Positions 42,788 through 50,598 of a stretch of DNA of 64,000 bases are shown piece after piece (the stretch's first letter is position 1; every line of letters begins with the position of its first letter). The stretch comes from Hymenobacter sp. APR13. Lineage in GTDB: Bacteria; Bacteroidota; Bacteroidia; Cytophagales; Hymenobacteraceae. Position numbers and translations under genes: made by a program. The stretch spans positions 1,116,001 to 1,180,000 of the forward strand of contig NZ_CP006587.1 of assembly GCF_000737515.1 (NCBI RefSeq). Reading direction: 5' to 3'. The notes under the pieces were generated by a model that saw nothing but the letters and a program-made list of their open reading frames with translations, did no database searches and had not been told where the DNA came from.

Positions 42788-43018
42788 AAACCTTTTGCTT
42801 TACTGCGCGCGAACGTCCTTACACAGCAAAACCATTTGTTTTTGGGCAGGTAGGCATCCTCAGGGCACCAAACCATTTGTTTTCCTCCTCTGAGGCGTCC
42901 TCCCGGCCCTAAACCATTTGTTTTGCTGCCCTGAGGTTTCCTCCCGGCCCAAAAACGATTGTTTCATTACTCTGAGGTTTCCTCCCGGCACCAAACCAAT
43001 TGGTTTGGTGCCGGGAGG
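42788..43018. repeat. Tandem array of about 40-bp units ending in a perfect 38-bp palindrome
   Basis: Units start at 42788, 42828, 42870, 42911, 42951 and 42993. Each opens with AAACCATTTGTTTT (degenerate in the first and fifth) and most close with CTGAGGTTTCCTCCCGGC or a relative. The last, truncated unit forms a loopless perfect palindrome, 42981-43018, centred on CCAATTGG. The word CACCAAACCATTTG recurs at 8038-8052. The array fills the gap between the DUF1990-like gene and the promoter of the GT87 gene; the rest of that 403-base gap holds nothing else visible. Confidence 0.82.
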
Positions 43019-43059
43019 TGGTGGCCATCTTTGAGGCGCGGCGGAGGCGCGAATCGGTG

Positions 43060-43067
43060 TACTTTTG
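43060..43067 (+). promoter_or_regulatory. Putative -7 promoter box for the GT87 gene
   Basis: TACTTTTG is an exact TAnnTTTG match, 22 bases before the ATG at 43090. The palindrome at 42981-43018 lies directly upstream, about where a regulator could act. Confidence 0.45.
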
Positions 43068-43089
43068 CCGCTCCTATTCCCTTCTGCCT

Positions 43090-44256
43090 ATGCTGCCTGC
43101 CCGCTACTCCCGCGTGTTGCTGAATCCTCGTTTTGTGGCTGTGGTCTACACGGTGCTTATTGTCATCGTCACGGCCCAGCACTACCTCAAGGGCAGCATC
43201 AACAACTATTACATTTTCGCGAAGCCGTTTTTCAACCTGCTGGAGGGTAAAAACCTCTACCTCGAATATCCGCAGTACTACTACGACACCTACAAGTACA
43301 GCCCCACGTTTGCGCTGTTTATGGGCGTGTTTGCGGTGCTGCCCGACTGGCTGGGGCTGCTGGGCTGGAACCTGCTCAACGGCGTGGTGCTCTACACGGC
43401 CGGCCGGCGCCTGTTTCCCGACACCAACCGCGGCATGCTGTTTCTGCTGCTGCTGCTGATTGATTCCATGACGGCCTTCCACAACAGCCAGGCCAACTGC
43501 CTGCTGGTGGGCCTTATGCTGTGGGTGTATATCAACCTCGAAAACCAGAAAACGGCCTGGGCGGCGCTGTGTCTGATGCTGGCGCTGTTCATTAAAATCT
43601 ACGGCATCGGTATCGGGCTGCTGTTTCTGTTCTACCCCACGCAGCTGGTGCGCGGCGTGCTGTGGTCGGCGCTGTTTGGGCTGGCGCTGGCGTTTTCGCC
43701 GCTGCTGGTCACATCGTGGGCTGACTTTCTGATGATTTATCAGGGCTGGTTTGACATCGTGCGGGCCTCGGCCACGGCGGTGCAGCTCTCGTTGATGGGG
43801 CTGCTCGATGCGTGGTTCAACCTGAATGTGCCCAAAGGCCCGGTGCAAGCGGCCGGGCTGCTGCTGCTGCTGCTGCCACTGGTGCACTGGCGCTTCTGGC
43901 GCCACCCCGACTACCGCCGCCTCTACGTGTCGGCCATCCTGATTTTCGTGGTGGTGTTCAACCAGATGGCCGAGTCGCCGACGTTTATCATTCCAGTAGC
44001 GGGCTTTGTGCTCTGGTGGATGTACTACCGCCGCAGCACGCCGCTGGCGCTGCCGCTGCTGGTGCTGGTGGCGGTGCTCACTACCCTCTCGGCCACCGAC
44101 CTGTTCCCTTCCTCGGTGCGCGACAACTTCTTCGACCCCTACAAGCTGAAAGTGCTGCCCATGATTCTGGCCTGGGTTCTCATCCAGACCCAACTGCTCT
44201 TTTTCCCCCAGTGGCGCGAGCGGCTGGAGGGCGTAGCTGGTGGGTTGATGGAGTAG
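43090..44256 (+). CDS. Glycosyltransferase family 87 (DUF2029) membrane protein
   Basis: 388 residues with about nine transmembrane helices (AVVYTVLIVIVTAQHYL; LGLLGWNLLNGVVLYTAG; FLLLLLIDSMTAF; AALCLMLALFIKIYGIGIGLLFLFYP; LFGLALAFSPLLV; and others). The first extracytoplasmic loop holds the Asp/Tyr-rich segment (LEYPQYYYDTYKYSPTFALF) that carries the catalytic acid in GT-C mannosyltransferases. GT87 enzymes use polyprenyl-phosphate sugars. The acceptor is unknown. The upstream open frame is not used because the promoter lies within it. Confidence 0.88.
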   Translation: MLPARYSRVLLNPRFVAVVYTVLIVIVTAQHYLKGSINNYYIFAKPFFNLLEGKNLYLEYPQYYYDTYKYSPTFALFMGVFAVLPDWLGLLGWNLLNGVVLYTAGRRLFPDTNRGMLFLLLLLIDSMTAFHNSQANCLLVGLMLWVYINLENQKTAWAALCLMLALFIKIYGIGIGLLFLFYPTQLVRGVLWSALFGLALAFSPLLVTSWADFLMIYQGWFDIVRASATAVQLSLMGLLDAWFNLNVPKGPVQAAGLLLLLLPLVHWRFWRHPDYRRLYVSAILIFVVVFNQMAESPTFIIPVAGFVLWWMYYRRSTPLALPLLVLVAVLTTLSATDLFPSSVRDNFFDPYKLKVLPMILAWVLIQTQLLFFPQWRERLEGVAGGLME

Positions 44257-44433
44257 TGGAATGGCGGATTGAGGAAGTTGGGCGAGAAACTGTCATCCCA
44301 AACTCGCGCAGAACCTTGGCCGGTTGCGTACATAGTCCCGTACGACGATTGACAACCGTTACAGCCAGGCACCGTTCTGCGTAAGCGGTTTCCGCTACTA
44401 CCCCACCATTCCGCCCATCCGCCACCCCACCAT

Positions 44434-45120
44434 ATGGCCTACTACCGCCCGCCCGGCCCGCCCGCCGATCCGCTTATCGTCAGGGAGCTGACGCAGCTGC
44501 AGGACACGATGCGCGCCGAAGTGCGACAGGAGCCGCTGCTGCGCGAACCCGCCTTCATTGCCGGCTGCGACTCGTCGTTTCCCACGCCCGATACCATCCT
44601 GTCGGTATTTGTGGTGTTGCGCTTTCCGTCGTTGGAACTGGTGGAGAAAGTGTACCACACCAGCGCCGTGACGCTGCCTTACATTCCGGGGCTGCTGTCG
44701 TTTCGGGAGGCCCCCAACGTGCTGCTGGCCTACGAAAAGCTGCGCCAGAAGCCCGACATCATCATGGTCGACGGCCACGGCATTGCGCACCCGCGTCGCA
44801 TGGGCATTGCGGCCCACATCGGCGTCATGCTGGATATGCCCACGTTCGGGGTGGCCAAGCAGAAGCTGACCGGTACATTTCAGGAGCCAGCCCCCACCAA
44901 AGGCAGCATCAGCCCGCTCACAGACCGGAGCGGCGAGCTGCTGGGCGAAGTCATCCGCAGCAAAGACAAAGTGCTGCCGCTGTTCGTGAGCCCCGGCCAC
45001 CGCTGCGACCAAGCCACCGCCACCCGCCTCACGCTGGCCTGTCTGCGCGGCTACAAGCTCCCCGAACCTACCCGCCTGGCCGACCATTGGGCCGAGGAGT
45101 TCAAGAAGGAGCTGCGGTAG
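44434..45120 (+). CDS. nfi: Endonuclease V
   Basis: 228 residues. This enzyme nicks DNA one base 3' of deoxyinosine and other deaminated bases. Motifs in order: first metal Asp in IAGCDSSF, the wedge motif YIPGLLSFREAPNVLLA, and the second acidic cluster IIMVDGHGIAHPRRMGIAAHIGVML. Here the usual Asp-x-Ser-Tyr is Asp-Ser-Ser-Phe, a small variation. The C-terminal conserved GHRCDQATATRL matches the DNA-contact helix. Length is usual. It stands between an inverted repeat and a 177-base gap with no gene. Confidence 0.94.
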   Translation: MAYYRPPGPPADPLIVRELTQLQDTMRAEVRQEPLLREPAFIAGCDSSFPTPDTILSVFVVLRFPSLELVEKVYHTSAVTLPYIPGLLSFREAPNVLLAYEKLRQKPDIIMVDGHGIAHPRRMGIAAHIGVMLDMPTFGVAKQKLTGTFQEPAPTKGSISPLTDRSGELLGEVIRSKDKVLPLFVSPGHRCDQATATRLTLACLRGYKLPEPTRLADHWAEEFKKELR

Positions 45121-45130
45121 ATGGGTTGCG

Positions 45131-45245
45131 TGAACGGTGTAGAGGCGCAATAGTTGGAGTCTCGTCGTTGCTGATGTTATTCGGGTAGCGCGGCTCCGGG
45201 CCGTTCAACGACGAGACGCAAAATATTGCGTCTCTACGCCGTTCA
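45131..45245. repeat. MITE-like element, family F, 22-bp terminal inverted repeats
   Basis: Arms 45131-45152 and 45224-45245 match in 20 of 22 positions; an inner pair GTCTCGTCGTTG/CAACGACGAGAC (45159-45170, 45206-45217) nests inside. The right end supplies the TGA of gluQ. The copy at 11717-11812 shares ATAACATCAGCAACGACG and AAAATATTGCGTCTCTAC. Confidence 0.82.
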
Positions 45246-46118
45246 ACCAGCCGCCTCCCGCCACCTGTCCGCCAGCTCCGGCAGCGAACCAACCGGGCCG
45301 GGCGGCAAGCCAAGCAGACGGGCCACGGCTTCGTACACCACCTGCGGGCCTGCGGCCTCGTGCACAATCCCGCCGTAGCCACCCGCCTGCGTGGATTTTG
45401 AGAGCTTCTGGCCATCGGGCGAAAGCAGCAGGTTGTGGTGATGGAACCGGATGCGGGCGGCGTTGAACGGCGCAGTTTCGGGCAACTGCCGGGCCAGCCA
45501 GAGCTGGGCGGCGGTGCTGGCCTGCAGGTCGAGGCCGCGCACTAGCAGGTTGGTACCCAGCCGCAGATCATCCACCACCGACGCCAACTGGTAGGCGGCG
45601 GCGCCGTCTTTCTTGCGCACCACAAAATCGGGCATCAGGGCGCCCAGCGGCACCGTGGTGGGGCCCTGGGCCGTATCCGGGAAGCTGATTTCGGTGTCGG
45701 GCGGCACCTGGGCGCGCCAGGCGGCGGCGGGTGTGTGCAGCGGCACGGTGACGGCGGGCGTGGCGCCGGTGCGGGAGCGGGTGCTAGCTTCCAGCAGGCC
45801 GGACACCTGCGCCAGTTGCTGCAGCACGGCCTCGTAGGCGGGCAGCTGGTGGCGCTGCGAGTAGTACTGCTCGAAGTCGGCGGGGCCGCTGGGGCCGGCG
45901 TCGTAGTCGACACCCAGCCACTCAATTGTCTGGAAGATGTTGTCGAGGTAGACGGGCCGGAACCGGGCGCGGTCCAGATCGTCGATGCGCAGGTGCAGCG
46001 TGCCGCCGGCGTGCCGCGTGAGCAGCCAGGTCAGGGTGAAGTTGACGGCGTTGCCGAGGTGCAAAAAGCCGCTGGGCGTAGGCGCTAGGCGCGATACTAT
46101 CGGTTCTGAAGGCAGCAT
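45243..46118 (-). CDS. gluQ: Glutamyl-Q tRNA(Asp) synthetase-like protein
   Basis: 291 residues, the length of GluQRS rather than full GluRS, and no anticodon domain. The HIGH-like signature is PTPSGFLHLGNAVNF, Glu-binding RIDDLDRARF follows, and the KMSKS-like loop is GQKLSKST. The family glutamylates queuosine in tRNA-Asp. The zinc-binding Cys pair normally found in the insert is absent: the segment reads LEASTRSRTGA where Cys residues are expected. So zinc binding is probably lost, while the catalytic signatures remain. The stop codon lies in the inverted repeat at 45131-45245. Confidence 0.88.
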   Translation of the reverse strand: MLPSEPIVSRLAPTPSGFLHLGNAVNFTLTWLLTRHAGGTLHLRIDDLDRARFRPVYLDNIFQTIEWLGVDYDAGPSGPADFEQYYSQRHQLPAYEAVLQQLAQVSGLLEASTRSRTGATPAVTVPLHTPAAAWRAQVPPDTEISFPDTAQGPTTVPLGALMPDFVVRKKDGAAAYQLASVVDDLRLGTNLLVRGLDLQASTAAQLWLARQLPETAPFNAARIRFHHHNLLLSPDGQKLSKSTQAGGYGGIVHEAAGPQVVYEAVARLLGLPPGPVGSLPELADRWREAAG

Positions 46119-46191
46119 AAGTATATTGCAGGGCCGGCAAATTACGGTGCTGTATGCAACTGCGCGGTATTCATTCCTCTCTTCCTATTCT

Positions 46192-46734
46192 ATGATCTTC
46201 TCTCTACCCTTCCGCCTACTACCCTTTCGCCTATTGGCCGCTGGCCTGCTGAGCGCCGCCTTGGCTGGCTGCGGCTGCGGTACCGTCGACTGCGACGCCT
46301 GCGACCCATTTGCCGACGAGCTGGTGCTGTTCCGCCTTGACGCCGACACGCTGCGCAACGGCTTCCGGCAGGCCGAGGTGGCCTCTGCCTACGTGGTGCG
46401 CTACGCCAACCCCGATTTCACCCAGCCCCGCGACACCATCCGGCAGAAGTTCCAGAACATCTACCAGGGCTTCGGCTACTCCAACCGCGACGTGGTGCTC
46501 AACCTGCTGTTTGCCGGTAAAATCAGCACGGCGGCGCAGTTTCTGGGCTCCAGCTACCGCATTGTGGTGCCGCTGGCCAACCGCGAGTTCGATGTCAGCA
46601 ACCTGGAAATCAGCACCGAGGAAGGCACCGGCTGCTGCCCCTGCTCCTACAACACCCGTCGCCGCTACTTCCTCAACAGCCGCCCCGTCACCGCCGACGG
46701 CACTTCCTACTCGGGCACGGTGCTGAGCCGGTAG
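46192..46734 (+). CDS. Cys-rich lipoprotein of unknown function, copy 1
   Basis: 180 residues. The signal LLAAGLLSAALAGC gives a lipidated Cys, followed immediately by a Cys cluster (GCGCGTVDCDACDPFADE). The core FRLDADTLRNGFRQAEVASAYVVRYANPDF is a beta-helix-beta pattern, and a second Cys pair occurs in GCCPCSYNTRRRYFLNSRPVTADG. The same segments occur in the next gene, so the two are tandem paralogs. Disulfide or metal binding is plausible but not shown. Function unknown. Confidence 0.72.
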   Translation: MIFSLPFRLLPFRLLAAGLLSAALAGCGCGTVDCDACDPFADELVLFRLDADTLRNGFRQAEVASAYVVRYANPDFTQPRDTIRQKFQNIYQGFGYSNRDVVLNLLFAGKISTAAQFLGSSYRIVVPLANREFDVSNLEISTEEGTGCCPCSYNTRRRYFLNSRPVTADGTSYSGTVLSR

Positions 46735-46806
46735 AAGCCGGTCGGACGGCGGCTCTGGTAGCGCGGCTTTTACACAAGCTTGAAGCATACTTAACCCTGA
46801 TTGTCT

Positions 46807-47303
46807 ATGCTATTTCGCTTCCTGACTGCCGGGTTGCTGACCGCCATTCTGGCCGGTTGCTGCGGCACCAAAAACTGCGACACGTGCCTGGCTGAGGGCT
46901 TTTTTTGCGTTTTGACACCGACAGCCTGAACGGCGGATTCCGGTGGGCGGAAGTGCGCTCGGCGTATGTGGTGCGCTATACCCTGAACAACTACCAACAA
47001 CCTCTCGACACGATGCGTCGGCAGCGCGATTCTTCTTTTAATTTTTATTCGCGTGATTTTGACTTGCCTTTAAGTGGGTTTCTGCCTCGGCCTGGCGGTA
47101 GCCTCCGCTTCGAACAATACAGCTACCGGGTGCTGGTTCCGGCGGCGCAGCGCCAGTACGATGTCACGAATATCGAGCTGGCTTTCGAGGAAGGCAAAGG
47201 CTGCTGTGCTTGCTCCCAGCTTACACGCCGCCGCTTCCAGCTTAACTCTGTGCCAGTAACTGCCGACCCGCCCGACTCCCAAGGGCTGGTGCTGCGCCGC
47301 TGA
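46807..47303 (+). pseudogene. Cys-rich lipoprotein, copy 2, frameshifted at T7
   Basis: ATG 46807 starts a lipoprotein signal (MLFRFLTAGLLTAILAGC) and CCGTKNCDTCLAEGF, aligning with copy 1 at 46192. At the T7 run 46900-46906 the frame is lost: this frame stops at TGA after LTPTA, while the paralog sequence resumes in the -1 frame as RFDTDSLNGGFRWAEVRSAYVVRY and runs to 47303. One extra T would restore LAEGFFLRFDTDSL. So either one T was lost, or a base-call deletion occurred, or slippage on T7 is used. The rest is undamaged, with GCCACSQLTRRRFQLNS still intact. Confidence 0.75.
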
Positions 47304-47351
47304 GCTTCACATTAAACCCGGCCGCCGTTTCGCTATCCATCTGGCAACCGC

Positions 47352-47359
47352 TATACTTG
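47352..47359 (+). promoter_or_regulatory. Putative -7 promoter box
   Basis: TATACTTG, one mismatch to TAnnTTTG, ten bases before the ATG at 47370. Confidence 0.3.
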
Positions 47360-47369
47360 TAGTTGCCCT

Positions 47370-48695
47370 ATGAAACACGTTCTACGCTTCCTGCTGATTC
47401 TGTTGCTGCTGCCGGTGCTGCCGGGCCGGGCGCAGCAAACGCCCCTGTACTTTCCGCCCGCCAGCGGCACCTGGGCCACTACCACACCCCAGAGCCTGGG
47501 CTGGTGCCAGCCCCAGCTCGATTCGCTGGTGGCGTTTCTGGGCCGCAAGGGCACCAAGTCATTTGTGGTGCTGAAAGACGGACGGCTGGTGGTGGAGCGC
47601 TACTACGGCACGTTCACACAGGATTCTGTCTGGTACTGGGCGTCGGCGGGCAAGTCGCTGACGGCGACGCTGGTGGGCGTGGCCCAGCAGGATGGCCTGT
47701 TGCAGCTCCAGGACAGCACCTCCCGCTACCTCGGCCGCAGCTGGACGTCGGCGCCGGCCGCCAAGGAAGGCCGCATTACGGTGCGCCACCAGCTCACGAT
47801 GAGCACCGGCCTCAACGACGCCCTGCCCCCACCCTGCGACAACGAAAGCACCAGCCCCGGCTGCCTGCTCTACCGCGCCGACGCCGGCACGCGCTGGGCC
47901 TACCACACCGGCCCCTACCGCCTGCTGCAGAACGTGCTGGCCCAGGCCAGCGGCCTCACCATCAACCAGTACACCAACCAGAAGCTGGCTGGCCGCATCG
48001 GCATGAGCGGGCTGTGGGTGAACGACGTGTATTACAGCCGGGCCCGCGACATGGCCCGCTTCGGGCTGCTCACGCTGGCCCGCGGCACCTGGAACGGCAC
48101 CGCCATCCTGCGCGATACCGCCTATTTCCGCCGCATGACCACGCCCTCGCAGAGCTTCAACCGCAGCTACGGCTACCTCTGGTGGTTGAACGGCCAGCCC
48201 TCCTACATGCTGCCGGGCCTGCAGCTCGTTTTCAACGGCCCGCTCATCCCCACGGCCCCCGCCGACCTGGTTGCGGCGCTCGGCAAAAACGACCAGAAAA
48301 TCTACGTGGTGCCCAGCCTGGGGCTGGTGGTGGTGCGCCAGGGCAAGTCGGCCGGCGACTCACGGCTGGCGGTGTCGTCGTTTGATACCGAGCTGTGGCG
48401 CTACCTGACAGCCACCATGCAATGCCGGCCGCTGGCGGCCAACTCCGCCGTAGCCGCCACCCTCCCGCTCTACCCCAACCCCGCCACCACCACCCTCACG
48501 CTGGGCGCCCCGGCCGGCAGCCGCACCGTGCGCCTGCTCGATAGCCGCGGCCAGGTGGCCCGGCAATGGCCCGCCCCCACTGCCCCCACCGAAACGGAAG
48601 TATCGGTGGCTGGCGTGGCGCCTGGGCTGTACCTGGTACAATGGCTGGACGCCCAGGGCCGCGTGCTGGCCTCGCGCAAGCTGCAGAAGCAGTAG
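47370..48695 (+). CDS. Secreted serine hydrolase with T9SS sorting domain
   Basis: 441 residues. MKHVLRFLLILLLLPVLPGRAQ is a signal peptide. A beta-lactamase-fold domain follows with S-x-x-K in YWASAGKSLTATL; the Y-x-N position reads YHTGPYRLL and the third motif is not clear. The last 80 residues (LYPNPATTTLTLGAPAGSRTVRLLDSRGQ ... VAPGLYLVQWLDAQGRVLASRKL) form a type A T9SS C-terminal sorting domain, so the enzyme is exported by the type IX system and anchored or released. Substrate unknown. Confidence 0.9.
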   Translation: MKHVLRFLLILLLLPVLPGRAQQTPLYFPPASGTWATTTPQSLGWCQPQLDSLVAFLGRKGTKSFVVLKDGRLVVERYYGTFTQDSVWYWASAGKSLTATLVGVAQQDGLLQLQDSTSRYLGRSWTSAPAAKEGRITVRHQLTMSTGLNDALPPPCDNESTSPGCLLYRADAGTRWAYHTGPYRLLQNVLAQASGLTINQYTNQKLAGRIGMSGLWVNDVYYSRARDMARFGLLTLARGTWNGTAILRDTAYFRRMTTPSQSFNRSYGYLWWLNGQPSYMLPGLQLVFNGPLIPTAPADLVAALGKNDQKIYVVPSLGLVVVRQGKSAGDSRLAVSSFDTELWRYLTATMQCRPLAANSAVAATLPLYPNPATTTLTLGAPAGSRTVRLLDSRGQVARQWPAPTAPTETEVSVAGVAPGLYLVQWLDAQGRVLASRKLQKQ

Positions 48696-48738
48696 GAAAC
48701 TGCTCCGTAGCCCAGGATTTAGACACTGTACTGTGGCT

Positions 48739-48837
48739 GAACGTCATGCTGAGCTTGCCGAAGCATCTCTACCGCTTTAGTGGGATATTACTGCAACGAA
48801 GCAGTAGAGATGCTTCGGCAAGCTCAATATGACGTTC
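48739..48837. repeat. Intergenic inverted repeat, family C (34-bp arms)
   Basis: Arms 48739-48772 (GAACGTCATGCTGAGCTTGC...) and 48804-48837 pair with two mismatches, loop 31 bases. The 56823-56907 element is a degenerate copy of the same family. It begins 43 bases after the serine hydrolase stop. Confidence 0.87.
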
Positions 48838-49187
48838 GGATAGTTTCAACCGGCTTTACAGACACAACCTGATAAATCTGCCGCCGCTATGCGGCTGTTT
48901 CACTTCTCTCAGACACCACAAGGTTTATGCGCCAGCCGACGTCGCCTGGCACCCCCTCTCCTTTTTCGGAGAGGGGGCCGGGGGGTGAGGCGTCCCGAGC
49001 GCGCCGTTTGTGCGACGACTGGCCCGGCGACTTCAACAGCCGCCGAACTAAGGCTCATCAACCTCCCCCTTCAAAACAGAACATCGGAAATGAAGTAAAC
49101 TTTTAGGAAGCAATTGATGTATGTACACATATTGCATCACAAACCGCACCCCGCGGCTTCCTTCAGACCTGTTTCAACTTCCCGATC
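48838..49187. other. 350-base gap with a C-rich/G-rich hairpin
   Basis: The hairpin CCCCCTCTCC / GGAGAGGGGG (48952-48976) has a short T-rich loop and is followed by GGCCGGGGGGTGAGG. I see no gene here; short open frames at 48889-49098 and 49121 lack protein character. The stretch before the pirin gene likely holds its promoter. Confidence 0.5.
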
Positions 49188-49901
49188 ATGCAAACGCTCT
49201 TGCACGCCGCCGGCTCCCGCGGCCACGCCAGCCACGGCTGGCTCAATTCCTACCACACGTTCAGCTTTGCCGGCTACCAGAACCCGGAGCGGATGCACTT
49301 TGGTGTGCTGCGCGTGCTCAACGATGACACCGTAGCCGCCGGCATGGGCTTCGGCGCCCACCCGCACGACAACATGGAAATCATCAGCATTCCGCTGGCC
49401 GGCACGCTGGAGCACAAGGACAACGCCGGCAACCACGGCATCATCCAGAGCGGCGACGTGCAGGTGATGAGCGCCGGCACGGGCATCGCACACAGCGAGA
49501 AAAACCACAGCCGCACCGAGGAAGTGAAGTTTCTGCAGATCTGGGTGTTTCCGAACAAGCGCGGCGTGCAGCCCCGCTACGACCAGCAGAGCTTCCGGGC
49601 CGCCGACCGCCACAACCAGTTTCAGCAGGTTCTCTCGCCCAACCCCGATGACGCCGGCGTCTGGATTCATCAGGATGCCTGGTTTCACCTGGCCGATTTC
49701 GACGCCGGTTTCAGCGCCGACTACCAAGTGAAGCGTTCCGGCAACGGCGTCTACGTGTTCGTGCTGGAAGGCGACGCCACCATCAACGGCCAGGCCCTGC
49801 ACGCCCGCGACGGTTTCGGCATCTGGGACACCACGTCCTTCACGGTGCAGGCCGACAGCAACACCCGCCTGCTGCTGATGGACGTACCCATGAGCCTGTA
49901 A
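49188..49901 (+). CDS. Pirin family protein (bicupin), copy 1
   Basis: 237 residues, two cupin barrels. The iron site of the N-terminal cupin is FGAHPHDNMEIISIPLAGTLEHKD (two His plus Glu/His), followed by SGDVQVMSAGTGIAHSEKN. The C-terminal cupin (GVYVFVLEGDATINGQALHARDGFGIWD) lacks the metal ligands, as usual. Close relatives (YhhW) have quercetin 2,3-dioxygenase activity in vitro; the physiological role is unsettled. It is the first of a pirin - nitroreductase - pirin row. Confidence 0.92.
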   Translation: MQTLLHAAGSRGHASHGWLNSYHTFSFAGYQNPERMHFGVLRVLNDDTVAAGMGFGAHPHDNMEIISIPLAGTLEHKDNAGNHGIIQSGDVQVMSAGTGIAHSEKNHSRTEEVKFLQIWVFPNKRGVQPRYDQQSFRAADRHNQFQQVLSPNPDDAGVWIHQDAWFHLADFDAGFSADYQVKRSGNGVYVFVLEGDATINGQALHARDGFGIWDTTSFTVQADSNTRLLLMDVPMSL

Positions 49902-49990
49902 CGCGAAGTTCCACTTCGCGCCCCGCGCCAACCACACCCAGCCGCACTTGGCGTTTTCGCCTGATTCCGCGAAGTAAAACTTCGCGTTAC
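49898..49990. repeat. Intergenic inverted repeat, family I
   Basis: Arms 49898-49920 (GTAACGCGAAGTTCCACTTC...) and 49968-49990 pair with two mismatches. Each arm is itself a hairpin of CGCGAAGT and ACTTCGCG. It overlaps the last codon of the pirin gene and its TAA. Confidence 0.82.
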
Positions 49991-50015
49991 ATCTGCAATT
50001 TCCTCTTCCGTAATT

Positions 50016-50594
50016 ATGCGTCACGCCCCCACCACCTATCCTGTCCACGAGCTGATTCGGAAGCGTTGGAGCCCGCGCTCCTTCACCAGCCAGCCCGTAG
50101 CGCCCGACGCCCTGAACCAGGTGTTTGAGGCCGCCGCCTGGGCGGCCAGCGCCATGAACGAGCAGCCCTGGCGCTATATCTACGCCCATAAATCCGACCA
50201 GGACACGTTTCAGAAGCTGGTAGACTGCCTGCTGCCCGGCAACCAGCCTTGGGCCAAAAACGCCCCGGTGCTCATCCTGTCCTTGGTGAAAACGCACTAC
50301 GACAACGGCAACCCCAACAGCGCCGCCCTCCACGACCTGGGCATGGCCAATGCCAACCTGATCCTGGAAGCCACGGCCCTGGGCCTGCACGGCCACTTCA
50401 TGGCGGGTTTCGATGCGAATAAGGCCCGTGAAGCCTTCCGGATTCCGGAGTCATTGCAGCCGGTGGCCATGCTGGCGCTGGGCTACGTCGGCGAGGCCGA
50501 CCAGTTGGAAGAGCCGTTTCTGAGCCGTGAGAAAGCGCCCCGCCAGCGCAAGCCTGTGAGCGAAATTGCCTTTCACGGTCAACTACCAGCCTAG
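50016..50594 (+). CDS. Nitroreductase family flavoprotein
   Basis: 192 residues. The opening RKRWSPRSFTSQPVAPDALNQVFEAAAWAASAMNEQPWRYIYA carries the FMN-phosphate Arg/Ser contacts (RSF) and the Asn-x-Gln-Pro-Trp-Arg loop. LGMANANLILEATALGLHGHFMAGFDANKAREAFRIPE and VAMLALGYVGE complete the fold. The family reduces nitro groups, quinones or enones with NAD(P)H. Only four bases separate its stop from the next gene, so it is cotranscribed with the second pirin. Confidence 0.9.
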   Translation: MRHAPTTYPVHELIRKRWSPRSFTSQPVAPDALNQVFEAAAWAASAMNEQPWRYIYAHKSDQDTFQKLVDCLLPGNQPWAKNAPVLILSLVKTHYDNGNPNSAALHDLGMANANLILEATALGLHGHFMAGFDANKAREAFRIPESLQPVAMLALGYVGEADQLEEPFLSREKAPRQRKPVSEIAFHGQLPA

Positions 50595-50598
50595 TATT

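Noticed and set aside
42788..43018. CRISPR array
   Set aside because: Repeats are degenerate, the intervals are not variable spacers of fixed length, no cas gene is near, and the last unit is a palindrome.
48889..49098. 69-residue open frame in the gap before the first pirin
   Set aside because: Contains the G-rich hairpin, arginine-rich composition and no promoter.
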